The notes under the pieces were generated by a model that worked only from the letters and a program-made list of their open reading frames with translations, had not been told where the DNA came from and ran no database searches. DNA of 64,000 bases, taken from contig JACVVK020000032.1 of NCBI GenBank assembly GCA_018292915.2, positions 2,587,001 to 2,651,000 on the forward strand, in the 5' to 3' direction. The translations under genes and the position numbers were made by a program. This stretch comes from Batillaria attramentaria. Taxonomy: Eukaryota; Mollusca; Gastropoda; Batillariidae. This document shows, piece by piece, positions 34,733-46,402 of this stretch (position 1 is the stretch's first letter; the number at the start of each line of letters is the position of its first letter).

Positions 34733-34734
<2 letters not shown>
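32991..34734. other. Spacer including a candidate conserved island
   Basis: Holds a G run at 33128-33142, C runs near 33690-33705 and a G run at 34389-34402. Between about 33920 and 34330 the sequence is free of repeats and contains AAATTAATTACT, TCATTTGCAAAGATAAAC (octamer-like plus forkhead-like) and GTAATTTTAATG. This is a possible enhancer, unproven. No exon seen. Confidence 0.3.

Positions 34735-34780
<46 letters not shown>
34735..34780. repeat. (CA)n microsatellite
   Basis: About 22 CA units followed by a short TC stretch. Confidence 0.9.
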
Positions 34781-34781
<1 letters not shown>

Positions 34782-35010
34782 TTCTCTCTCTCTTGGAACT
34801 ATGTTTGCTGTTGGACGGTGATCCGGCTTCAACGAATAAAAATGTTTAAACCAACTATGTATGCTTGGCACAGGCCCGGTGCATGTGTCTGTACATGCGC
34901 ACTTTCTTTATATTTAGGTTCCTTACACTGTTTGTTGTTTAACTTTTGTTTTTCTACTTACTACTATTTGTTTGTTGTTTAACTTTATGCTTTTCTACTT
35001 ACTACTGTTT

Positions 35011-35126
35011 TAGTGTTGGCAACGGCAAGTTTGTAAACTGACGAACCTTCTCTGTCAAAACTTTTACCGTTGATAAATAAAGTATCATCATCATCATCAT
35101 CATCATCACCATCATCACCATCATCT
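35011..35126 (+). mobile_element. SL-B element with (ATC)n tail
   Basis: GGCAACGGCAAGTTTG, loop, AAACTTTTACCGTTG, ATAAATAAAG, then (ATC)n into (ACC/ATC)n. First of three head-to-tail SL-B copies. Just upstream a 37 bp phrase (TTGTTGTTTAACTTT, TTTTCTACTTACTACT) is duplicated at about 34930 and 34970. Confidence 0.65.
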
Positions 35127-35189
35127 CCCTCCCTCACAGAGAAGGGAGGAGGAATCGGAACCTTCCTTTTCTTTAATTTTAGATTAGTC

Positions 35190-35259
35190 TGTACAATAGC
35201 AATGGTAAGCGTAAAACAATTTCTTCAAAGCCAGTCAGCTTCCATCGTTGCAAAATAAA

Positions 35260-35286
<27 letters not shown>
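35190..35286 (+). mobile_element. SL-B element with (TC)n tail
   Basis: TAGCAATGGTAAGCG, loop, AGCTTCCATCGTTG, CAAAATAAAC, then (TC)n. The outer bases of the stem have drifted; the AATAAA and tail are intact. Second of three tandem copies. Confidence 0.55.
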
Positions 35287-35290
<4 letters not shown>

Positions 35291-35332
35291 CTTTAGTTGT
35301 CTGGTGCTTAGTTTTGTAGACTAATAGGTAGT

Positions 35333-35399
35333 TTAGCAACGGCAGTTTCAAACACTGGTTACCTGTAACCAACATTTCTACCGTCGTAACTTAGCAAAC

Positions 35400-35437
<38 letters not shown>

Positions 35438-35438
35438 T
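35333..35438 (+). mobile_element. SL-B element with (TC)n(AC)n tail
   Basis: TAGCAACGGCAGTTTC, loop with GGTTACCTGTAACC (itself an inverted repeat), then TTCTACCGTCGTAAC and (TC)n(AC)n. The AATAAA is replaced by AACTTAGCAAAC. Third of three tandem copies. Confidence 0.55.
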
Positions 35439-35712
35439 CACGTACATGTCATTTGCCAGTAAGTCAACATCAAACATACTTTCCAAAATATACTGTATGT
35501 TGGGAACCTCTCCGTCGAGAAGCACCCCCACGACTCAGTTGCGCGCCTACTTGTCAGGGCCACGTGGTTTGTGTACACGCCAAATAATTACTCCCTCGTC
35601 ACAGGCGTTATTACGGCCGGAGGTCATGTTTAATAGTTACCATGTAAACCCACATTAGCAGAGCGGCACGTTCCGGGGCTCACGGGGTGTTAAAACAAAA
35701 AATATTTTATTT

Positions 35713-36153
35713 AATGGACGACCTAGCGGGATTTTTCCTACCTAGGTCGGCTCCTACCCAAAGCGGGTGTGCTATGGGCCTAATGGGGAGGCTGTTGCCA
35801 CACAGCCGAGATTCGCCCACTTCACGGGTGCGACTTTGGGGGGTGCTTCCCTTGGTATGACACGTCTTATGATGTGGATGATTTATACACGGCCGGCAAC
35901 GCTGGTGCCGTAGTTCCAGGGCCTGGTTAATGCCGGGATGTTTATGACAGAAAGCGTGGAATGCGGCTCTGTTCCGCAGTCCGAACCACACGGACCTCCA
36001 TAGCATCATCTTAACACCATCCTCATCTCCATCATCACGCATAATAAAAATTGCCCCGACTTTCGAGCCCTCCGTGGATTCCACCCATGACCTGGAAGGA
36101 ACACCACTGAAGCTGGCAAAAGAGTTGGGGAAGAAAAAAAAAATGGACGACCT
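35713..36153 (+). mobile_element. Retroposed segment with poly(A) and 12 bp TSD, identity unknown
   Basis: The perfect duplication AATGGACGACCT at 35713-35724 and 36142-36153 encloses 417 bp that end in an A-rich tract (AAGAAAAAAAAAA), the hallmark of target-primed retroposition of a polyadenylated RNA. The content does not match SINE-A, LINE-C or SL-B. An uninterrupted plus-strand reading from about 35955 to the poly(A) (beginning KAWNAALFRSPNHTDLHS) is not recognisable. It could be a processed pseudogene, a SINE of another family or a LINE 3' end. Confidence 0.75.
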
Positions 36154-36332
36154 TTTCCCCATTGCTATGCCGCTTCAAAAGTTTCAACGACGATTGCCCT
36201 CAGCTAAAGCCGTTATTTTGAAACACGAGCATATAATATATACACGTCTTTAGATTGTGACAAATCGGTATTTGATGGTCCTTTACGCATTATGCTGTTG
36301 TCTTCTGATTATTTTGTTTCCATGAAATTACC

Positions 36333-36457
36333 TGTCGTGAGTTCGTATCCCGGCTGGGGCCAAATATTTGTGCTGGATTTTTCATCGTTGCCCCGTCTTT
36401 GATATCATCCGTATGTGGTGGAAAAGGATGTGAAACCCCCAAACACCCACCCACCCT
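36333..36457 (+). mobile_element. SINE-A, 5' truncated at box B, with TSD
   Basis: Begins inside the tRNA head (CGTGAGTTCGTATCCC) and runs to the (CCCA)n tail. It is flanked by CCATGAAATTACC (36320-36332) and CCATGCAACTACC (36458-36470), 11 of 13 identical. Confidence 0.85.
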
Positions 36458-36949
36458 CCATGCAACTACCGTTTGTACCTTTATTCTGATATCCTCTATA
36501 CCCCTAAAATATCTTGTATCTTGTATCTTGATCGATAAACGGTCCTTTTCAGTCTTTGTAACCGACAACTAAAAATCCTAAGTATTTTATTTTATTTTAT
36601 TGGGTGGTGGTGGTGGTGGTAGTGGGTGCTATGAATTTTGAATTTGGAAAAATAAGAAAAAAAAAAAAAACAACCCACGGTGTTATGGCATGGACAACCG
36701 CTGAATGAGGGTGCTATGATCTGAAGCGGCACAGCACCTGAAAAACCCCCGTCCTGTTTGTTTACCCCCCGTGGCCCTGCGAATTTGTCCGTCGTGCTCC
36801 TTAGTAAATCTGAGTGCTACATACACTGTGACATGTTTTCATCACAACCGACACTCTCATCCCCTTGTGCACACAGTGTTTTGGGATTTAACCTGGCACC
36901 ACTCAATCATTGTTGTTCGCTGCTCTTTAAGGAGGTCTACTTTAAACAG

Positions 36950-38990
36950 CACTAAAAGCTCGACCCACGCAACGTGCTCAAGAGGTCCAGCGTGCAAATC
37001 CGACCTTGGTGGAGGCATGGAGGAGATGGGAAAATCTTGTACCCCAATGAGAAATTGTCTGTGTGCCATGTGGGTCAGTGGCAAATGCATCGACATGAAA
37101 GACAACACCTGCACACGATAGGTTTTTGACGGAGACTTTTTTGTGTGCATATAACAAGGTACATGATTGGGCTATATCTAGACCTTGCACAGACTGACTG
37201 ATATCAAATGATATCACACTACATTTTCTGTGCAGCAGTTCTATGCAGATCTGTGGATCAGTGGCATATGCATGGACATACAAGACAACACCTGCACACG
37301 ATAGATTTTTGACGGAGACTTTTTTGTGTGCATATAACAAGGTACATGATTAGGCTATATCTGGACCTTGCACAGACTGACATCAAATGATATCACACTA
37401 GATTTTCTATGCGGCAATTCTCTGCAGATCTACGACTAACACCACGACCACTTTGTCAGAACTGGCCTTTTGAAGACTAGGATCAAACAATAATCAAATT
37501 AATATCGCGTAAGGTTTTCTGTGCAACAACTCCCTGTAGACCTGTGACCAACCAACATAAACACGTCAGGCCTGACCTTCCACTAACTAACATAACTTTT
37601 ACGTACTAACATCAAATAATATTACATGAGAGTGTCTGGAAGCACCTCCCTGAAAATCTGTGACTACTACCGCCACCACAAGAGTCAGCATCCCCTGACA
37701 TACTGAAGACATCAAGTGATATCACATTAGAGTATCTGGAAGCACCTCCCTGAAAATCTGTAACTACCGCTATACTGCCACCACTAGAGTCAGCATCCCC
37801 GACATACTGAAGACATCAAGTGATATCACATTAGAGTGTCTGGAAGCACCTCCCTGAAAATCTGTAGCTACTGCTATACTGCCACCACTAGCGTCAGCAT
37901 CCCCGACATACTGAAGACATCAAGTGATGTTACATTAGAATGTCTGCGCATCCCCACCACAGGGACTGCCTTCTGCAGACTGGCGTCTACCAGTATTACA
38001 CTCAACCTAAACTGTCTGTGCAACGAATCCCTACAGATGTGTGACCATCCTCACCACTGACTTAGTCAGTACTCAAGGGATTGGATTATAGACTTTTCAC
38101 AGACTGACATCAAACAGCATTACATTAAACTGTCTGTGAACACAACTCCCTGCAGATCTGTGGCCATCACATGATCAGTACCTCAGGGACTGAATTAGAG
38201 ACCTTCCACAGACTGACATCATACAATATTACATTAAACTGTCTGTGACCACAACTCCCTGCAGATCTGTGGCCATCACATGATCAGTACCTCAGGGACT
38301 GAGTTACAGACCTTCCATAAACTGACTTGAAACAATATAAACATATTACATTCAACTGTCTGTTACCACAAATCCCTACAGACCTTGCTGAGACCATTTC
38401 CCACTTCAGTACCGCAGGGACCCGGGATCAGAGACCTTCCAAAGACTGGTTTAAACAGTTTCATTCGTTTTGAACAAATATACATAAGCACTTTCACACA
38501 ATTTCCACGAGGCCGAGCACAACAAGTCAAAAACTTGTAAGTGTGCTCATAAGGACAGAAAACATGTGCGGCGGAGACGTCAAATACAGTGTTATAGTAG
38601 GACAAATCTGTAAAAAAAAGAGATAGGAAGAAAGAAAGATTGAATCAAACAATGTTACACTAAACTGTCTGTGCGAGGACTCCATACAGATCTGTGGCCA
38701 CCTCATGATAAGGACCTTGGGGTGGTGGGGGGGGGGGGAGGGCTGGATTTACTGACCTCCCACAGACTGACATGAAATAACCTGTCTGCAGATCTGTGAC
38801 CACCACTGACCAAGTCATTTCCTCGAGGACCGGATTAGCCACAGACTAACCTCAAGCAATACGATTATTAAAATTGTGACCACGGCCTCCCCTACGGATC
38901 TGTCACTGTGACCACCACTGACCAAGTCAAACCACCATGGGACTGGATTAAAGGGGGAAGGGGGGGGGGGGCGGCACAGGTACCCCGGAT
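36950..38990. repeat. Degenerate 100-200 bp tandem repeat array
   Basis: Each unit carries CAGACTGACATCAAA, NNNATTACATTAAACTGTCTG, CAACTCCCTGCAGATCTGTG and, in many units, CACCACTGACCAAGTCA plus CCTCAGGGACTG. The GCAGATCTGTG anchor lies at 38152 and 38261 (109 bp apart), with diverged versions near 37241, 37425, 37534, 37650, 37752, 37855, 38031, 38379, 38684 and 38778. The left end has a ~190 bp higher-order duplication (37078-37265 and 37256-37440) containing GACGGAGACTTTTTTGTGTG. No open frame is maintained. Confidence 0.85.
38443..38636 (-). mobile_element. LINE-C tail, GAGCAC/GTGCTC subfamily
   Basis: Splits a unit of the tandem array, which resumes at about 38637 (ATTGAATCAAACAATG). 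Minus strand: GAGCACACTTACAAG, loop, CTTGTTGTGCTCGGCCTCG, ending AAACTGTTTAAACC. Near-identical over about 100 bp to the copy at 40437-40546. Possible short TSD AAAGACTG/AAAGATTG. Confidence 0.7.
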
Positions 38991-39349
38991 CAGACTCGCA
39001 GCTGACAGGGAAAAACGGCTAAACCACTCAAGCACCGCGGCTCCCCCCCTCCAGGGACTGTAAACATAATCAGGCGACTCTCACACGGAGGAGAGCCGAG
39101 AGAAGCCTAGGGTGGTGACGCGGCGAGACTCGGGCACGTAGTGCTGGTGAAGGAGGTCTGTAAGACTGCCCGGAAAGAAGAAAGGCCGGTGATTATGCGT
39201 CGCTATTGACTGGGTGTTGACACGGCTCTCAGTCGCTTGACACTGGGCGTGTAGCTCCCCGGCTAATGAGGCTAACACACACATACACTGTACTACAGCC
39301 ACAGCCAGGTGAGGGGTACAGGTAACAGTGTGGAGGGGTGGAGGTCCGC

Positions 39350-39812
39350 ACTACCGCAGGTAAAGAAGGGTGGGGGAGAGGTGGGGCTGGCAGTTAATAG
39401 GGTTGGGGCAAATAAAAAAAAAATGTGGACGTCCCCGCTGGCACACGTAAGAAGTGGGGGGAGGTTGGGGCTGGGAGTCAGTAGAGTAGTGGCCAAAAAA
39501 AAAAAAAAAAAAAAGGCCGCAGAATTTAAAAAGTAAAAATGTCGAAACGGCGTGCGAAAGAAACTTAAACTTGAGTCTGGAAGTCAGTAGGATTGGGGCA
39601 AGGGAAACAGAGAGAGATAGAGAGAGAGAGAGAGAGAGGGGGGGGGGGGGGCAGGACAAGGCAAATTTAAAGGTGTCAAAACTACGTGCAAAGGAAGGTG
39701 GAGCTGATATTAAGGGGGTAGCCCCCCCCACCCACCCTAAGAAAAAAGGGCCGCAGGAGAAAGGTAAAGCTAAAAGGTGTCAAAGCGATGTGTTAAAGGA
39801 AACCTAATTCAC
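39350..39812. repeat. Degenerate ~100 bp tandem array, G-rich
   Basis: Units built on AGTCAGTAGNNTTGGGGCAA and AAAGGTGTCAAANCNNTGTG recur around 39390, 39475, 39585, 39675 and 39780, separated by poly(A) and (GA)n/poly(G) expansions (39494-39513, 39611-39651). Confidence 0.6.
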
Positions 39813-40436
39813 ATTGGGTCAAAACTGTGAACTGTGAAACACACACACCTGCTTCTCTCCTCTCTTGTTTTTGCTCTAGGGCTTGACAAGAAAATGTGCA
39901 AACCTTTTCAGTCGTCGTTCTCGTGACAGGCACAAAAGTCTGGAGGTGGGGAGGGGGTGAGGGTGAGAAAGGGGGGGGGGGGGGCTGGGGGGGGAGGAGG
40001 AGAAATGAGGCTGTTTGGGGGTGGAGAGGTGGAGAGTTGGGAAAGAACTGCAGGAAGCGAAAGCCACGCCAACTAATCACCTAATACTTGCTAAGAAGGC
40101 CGTGAATGCGCGGCGATCTTACAGCCGTGCCACTAAGTAGCTTAATTCCGATTACAGTTTTGCTGACTGGGGCCTCGATTCAAAGGTAATTTAATGTAAA
40201 TGTCAACACGCCGGGCTGCCTGCGAGTAAATCAGTGTCAACCGAAAACGGATGTAAGACTTTTTGACAGTAACCGTCTTTGTCCGGTTGACTGTGTAATA
40301 CGTTTCCCCTGGCAGTAGGATCTGACACGGACAGACTAACTAAACAAACAAAACAAAAAACAACAACAATAAAATCATTCACTAACTTTCTGATATCGCT
40401 AGTGGTCAACCGTTCAAATGAATGAATGAATGAATG
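39813..40436. other. Spacer with a TCF-like site
   Basis: G-rich low complexity at 39945-40030, then about 200 bp of unique sequence (40090-40220) containing TTAATTCCGATTACAG and GATTCAAAGGTAATTTAATG; CTTTGAA on the minus strand fits a TCF/LEF core. No gene. Confidence 0.35.
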
Positions 40437-40546
40437 TACTTATGAGCACACTTATAAGTGTTTGACTTGTTGTGCTCGGCCTCGTGAAAATTGTGAGAGT
40501 GCATATTAATATTTGTTCAAAATGAACAAAACTGTTTAAACCAAAT
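40437..40546 (+). mobile_element. LINE-C tail, GAGCAC/GTGCTC subfamily
   Basis: GTACTTATGAGCACACTTAT, loop, CTTGTTGTGCTCGGCCTCG, AACAAAACTGTTTAAACC. Preceded by (AATG)n (40419-40434) that could belong to the target. Sister of the 38.4 kb copy. Confidence 0.7.
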
Positions 40547-40767
40547 GAATGAATCAGTCACGCAGTTTTTAAAGTGTATTTCGTTAGGGCGGCAAGCCGT
40601 TCAGATGAATATAAGCCAAAAGGCAATCGAAAAGTCGATGAAGCCAACAATCGGTTGATTGATCAGTCGTTAACCAAAGCTTCAGCGAGTAATGACAAAT
40701 TAACAATCCAGCTCCTACTGCATTGACAGGGAAATAAGGGGTATAACATTGCGGTTGTTTTGTTGAT

Positions 40768-40769
<2 letters not shown>

Positions 40770-40836
<67 letters not shown>

Positions 40837-40912
40837 AGACAATTTTATTTTTCAACGGTAAAGGTAGTTAGCGTAAAACAGCCAATTTTCATACCTGCCG
40901 TTGCTAATTCCA
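40770..40912 (-). mobile_element. SL-B element with (TC)n(AC)n tail
   Basis: Minus strand: TAGCAACGGCAGGTATG, loop, AACTACCTTTACCGTTG, AAAAATAAAATTG, then about 17 TC units and about 14 AC units. The arms pair over 12 bases with one mismatch. Confidence 0.7.
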
Positions 40913-40946
40913 GTAATATCTATCTAAATAGAGTAGTAGCCAAACG

Positions 40947-40949
<3 letters not shown>

Positions 40950-41017
<68 letters not shown>

Positions 41018-41073
41018 GTCACGTACAGCAACAGGAACAAAACAGAAATAGCAGTGAATCCTTAGTGAAAGGA

Positions 41074-41152
<79 letters not shown>
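40950..41152. repeat. (CA)n and (GA)n microsatellites
   Basis: (CA)n at 40950-41014 and (GA)n at 41079-41152, separated by about 64 bp of unique sequence. TCTTATTTAAAAGCATTG after the (GA)n may be a worn SL-B end, but no stem could be drawn. Confidence 0.9.
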
Positions 41153-41153
<1 letters not shown>

Positions 41154-41496
41154 TTATTTAAAAGCATTGTATGCCGAGGTAGTTATGTAGTCTTTGACTG
41201 CAAGCGGACATCGCGTCTGTGCCGAGGCGCCGTGGCAACCTCATTGTGTCCGTACCTAAAGTCTTTTCTTTTGCACGGTATTGTGTGTAAAATAAGAGAA
41301 TGAAGTCCTGTTGATGCGGTCCGTAGAGCTGCTAGATAATCGTCCTTAGCCGGTGAGTAGCCACCCAGTGTGTCATGTCTGTGTTGACATTTCTTGTTGG
41401 TACAGTACGTCTTATTATCCAATTCCTGTCGTAAAGGAAATTGGGATTTTTAAAGAGAGAGAAAGAGGGACACTAAACCATTTCACTGGCAGCAGA

Positions 41497-41504
41497 CACA
41501 CACA

Positions 41505-41558
<54 letters not shown>

Positions 41559-41562
41559 AACG
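41497..41562. repeat. (CA)n microsatellite, interrupted
   Basis: About 30 CA units with CAAACA interruptions at both ends. Confidence 0.9.
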
Positions 41563-41746
41563 TCTCATACGAACCCTCCTACAATAAGCACCTAGTCTGC
41601 GGACATTAAACTCTAAACACCAACGGTCAATATTGAAATTAAGGGAGTCATAAACGAGCGAGAGAGGGGCCTTCCATGTCTCAAGTCTGTCCGCCTGTGC
41701 AGACGTGAGTCCGAGAGCTGAACAAAAAGCCCCTTTTACCCCCCTC

Positions 41747-41935
41747 ACACTCTCCCCCCCCCCCCCTCCCTTTTCACCTGGACGTCAGCTAAAGACGCCA
41801 GTCATCGAAGCCCCCTTCCCCCCCCCCCCCCCCCCACACACTTTCCCTTTTTACCTGGACGTCAGTTAAAGACGCCAGTCAACGCCCCCCCCCCCCCCCC
41901 TTTTCCTCCTAGGCGCCAGCTAAAGAAGGCTCAAG
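41747..41935. repeat. Three tandem units separated by poly(C)
   Basis: ACCTGGACGTCAGCTAAAGA and CGCCAGTCA occur twice almost identically (about 41776 and 41853). A third diverged unit reads TAGGCGCCAGCTAAAGA (about 41910). Each is preceded by a 14-18 base poly(C) run. Confidence 0.8.
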
Positions 41936-43503
<1,568 letters not shown>

Positions 43504-43540
43504 AACAAACAAAATGCATCATTGTCATCATTATCAGCAG

Positions 43541-43542
<2 letters not shown>

Positions 43543-43580
<38 letters not shown>
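43543..43580. repeat. (GA)n microsatellite
   Basis: About 19 GA units, not clearly attached to an element. Confidence 0.9.
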
Positions 43581-43585
<5 letters not shown>

Positions 43586-44332
43586 TGAGGAAAGCGTCTT
43601 GAAAGAGCAACAATGGCCTTTGTATGGTCTCGAGATGTCCCGCGCAAGCTCGAGGTAGCTCGGGATTTTACGCTAGCTTATTTCACTCCGTATCTGTGTT
43701 ACTATAATTAAAATCTCTCATCTCAGGTGAAGAAACAACCAATATATTTTTTTTCTGAAATCTCCTCGCCTTTTCTTCACCCTTCTATTTGAAGTTCTCC
43801 GTCAAAGAGCAGACCACGACCACGACTGCTTCAGTTTGTCACGTACCTTGACCATGCTGCCTGTTTCCGGATCACCAGCAACAATCACAGAAGAATCCCA
43901 AGTGATAAGTTCTACAAAGTCTCCACAGACGGACCGACAGAAACACACAAGACAGACCTATTGAGCCAGACGGACAGCCACGAGACAGAGAGCACTAATT
44001 TCAAAATTCAACCCTCGCTCCATTTGGGGGAGGAGGTGGGAAAGGGGGGGGGGGGTAGTAAAAAGAGAGAGAGAGAGAGGAGGGGGGGGGGGGGGGAGAT
44101 GCTGAGAGTCCAGTTATTAAGGGGGAGGGGCATTTTGTGGCTTCTCTCGATGGGAGTGTCTGTCAGAACCAGCTGGGTTCATCTACAAGAATGGAGAGAA
44201 CATTAGAGTCCAGAGAGATGATGGAGGTAGGGCTTGTGGCAGAAGGGTTGGGTGGGGGTGGGGGATACTGGGAGTGGGTGGAGGTAACACACGGGAAAGG
44301 GACGGAGGGAGGGGAAGGAGAGATGAGACAGT
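43581..44332. other. Spacer, purine-rich in second half
   Basis: From 44020 to 44330 the plus strand is strongly purine-rich with G runs (44046-44055, 44082-44095). No gene. Confidence 0.45.
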
Positions 44333-44580
44333 GATTATCATGTCCACCTAATATTTGGCGAGCACCGCTGTCGAGCGTCATTATCAGGACAGCGCTGGGG
44401 AGGCGGACGCGACCAGACATCTTGTCAACGGCCATAACCGGAAGTGTGGCCACCGGGCCCGTCCACGTGACGCGGCTAAGTAGGTCGTGGAAAGGTGCTG
44501 ATTATCACTGTGCTTTATCTCATCAGCGGCGCATTAGCCGGGTGGCCGGCGAGGTTGTCCCTTTTGGCTGCTAATCCCCC
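44333..44580. promoter_or_regulatory. Candidate cis-regulatory island
   Basis: Non-repetitive sequence with GTGATTATCA and GCTGATTATCAC, CACGTG (44464-44469), a GATA-type AGATAAAG (reverse) and, at the end, GCTAATCC with the TAATCC core preferred by Otx/bicoid-class homeodomains. Frizzled-5/8 genes are anterior-patterning genes, so an Otx input would be sensible, but the link is inference. Confidence 0.25.
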
Positions 44581-44764
44581 CCCCCCCCCCCAGCAGACTA
44601 AGGCCGCCAATTTCTGTCAGAAGAGCCACTGAAGGAGAGGTAAGTGCGATGGACGTTGAAGACTACATCCATCGCTGGGAGGGACTTGAGGGAAGGGGGA
44701 AGGAGGGGGTGGTCTGCTCCTGGTGTCCAAAATAGAAGACAGTCCATTATTAGCAAACTGTAAT

Positions 44765-44917
44765 ACGACCGGCTCGGGTCGTGAGTTCGAATCCCGGCTG
44801 AGGCCAAATATTTGTGCTGGCATTTTTGTTGTTGTTGTTGTCGTTGCCCCGTCTTTGGTATCACCCATACGTGGTCGAAAAAGGACGTTAAACTCCCAAA
44901 CACCCACCCACCCTCTA
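44765..44917 (+). mobile_element. SINE-A, 5' truncated in the tRNA head
   Basis: Begins CGGCTCGGGTCGTGAGTTCG; box B, body and (CCCA)n tail are present. The body carries an expanded (GTT)n (44827-44841). A (TA)n lies just downstream at 44945-44964. Confidence 0.88.
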
Positions 44918-45126
44918 GCTCATACGGCCGTTGATTCACTTAAATATATATATATATATATATATTTGTGTATATGTATTTTTTTTGGCCGAGTGTCCAT
45001 TACTAAAAAAAAAAAAAAGACACAAGTGATGTTGATGTTGTATACCGATGAAGAAGGAAAGCACGGCCTAGTACAGTGTAAAAAGAAAAAAACAACAACA
45101 AACAAACCAAAAAACATATAAACATT

Positions 45127-45226
45127 TGGTTTAAACAGGTTTTTTTGCAACACCGACAAGTCGTTCAAGTAAACAGATAGTGAGCATAAACAAACGGCAC
45201 CTGCACCGCTTATGTTAATGCTCAGT
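45127..45226 (-). mobile_element. LINE-C tail, solo copy
   Basis: Minus strand: GAGCATTAACATAAGCG, loop, GTTTGTTTATGCTC, later TGCAAAAAAACCTG and GTTTAAACC. The GAGCAT/ATGCTC stem is intact. Confidence 0.65.
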
Positions 45227-46324
45227 GGGAAAAAAGTCCACACTGACAGCAATGAAATGGCAGACTAGACATATAAACATTTCATATTTCATTTTCTGTG
45301 ACTTTAGCGTGCCTGCGTGCAACTGAGGTTAACAACAGAGGAGTGTCCACCATCCTCTCCCTTCTCCGCCACCCATCCACCTTCATCCCTCTTCGTGTAT
45401 TTTTTTTTTTTAACTTCCGCAAAATCGATATCTGCTGAACATGAGGTCCTGAACTAAGCAAACGAAAGCGCCGTGATACAGAAGGCAAGTTCTCTGTGCA
45501 AGCACTGGGACAGCACCACCAGCCAGATTCTGCACGCGACGGATCCAGGTGTGTTTGGTTACAGACCGGTATTAGCTTCCGGGTCATGCAGTAACAACTC
45601 CGCTAAAATATAGTAGAAAATCTTTGCCCCTTTTAAAATTTGTGTGCAGAGTAAAAAATGGCAATCTGGTGCTTTTTGTTGGCTTTGTAAACAAGTTTCA
45701 TGCCAGGTGATAGTAAAATTAGGGAAAAAATGAGGCTGGCTTGTGGACTGTTTGTATTCATGCACGGCTGGCACAGGAGCCAGCAGACGACCGTAGAATG
45801 AGGGGGTATGACTGTGGTCGCTGCCAACATTACCAAAAAAAACGGAACAACGGAATTTGTTGAAATTTACTCTACACATGAGTCTATGGCTGCCTGATTT
45901 TTGTGAATTTTAAAGAGCATTTCTAGGGTGTCATCTGCAACGTTATGTGTAAGAGGAATATATAGCGTTTTCCTCCAAATTTGCATCTTTGGTACGTAGC
46001 CTGGGCTGCAACCGACTCCGCGGTGGGGTATGGGGAGGGATGGCGGAGGTGTTTGAGCAAAAACTGAGAGAGAGTGATCGATGGGGATGGGTGTTCTGGA
46101 AGCCCTAAACAGGCTTATTCCGTATTTACTAAGCCAGTTTATGTGTTGGAACAGTTTCGCTCGTGAGCGCGCCAGTACACTCGAATACTCTATCTTGATG
46201 ATTACTATGTACAGCTCTTAATGCGATACAATGCTGTTTACACTTTACGCAAACGGTCGAACATTCAAATTCTACGACTGTTGTTACACTTCTAGAGCGC
46301 TCAGTGTGGTCGCCGCGTCATCGA
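45227..46324. other. Unique spacer
   Basis: No repeat family, RNA gene or exon recognised. Confidence 0.4.
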
Positions 46325-46402
46325 GTACGGTTCTGTTGGCTCAGTACGAGTATTACAGACGCTGTCACTGTCCAGGTGTCTAACTGGTGTGATGATAGAT
46401 AC
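46325..46402 (+). repeat. Repeat H copy
   Basis: GTTGGCTCAGTAC, CGCTGTCACTGTCCAGG and a TAACTGGT...ATAGATACCACGA section align with 63924-64000 in the same order. A dispersed repeat of unknown class. Confidence 0.5.

Noticed and set aside
36950..38990. CRISPR-like array
   Set aside because: Units are adjacent without unique spacers, diverge gradually, vary in length, and lie in a eukaryotic genome.
38980..39050. tRNA-like head on the minus strand (GCTTGAGTGGTTTAGCC, GCGAGTCTGATCC)
   Set aside because: Box B is poor and it lies at the decayed edge of a tandem array; possibly an old SINE but not supportable.
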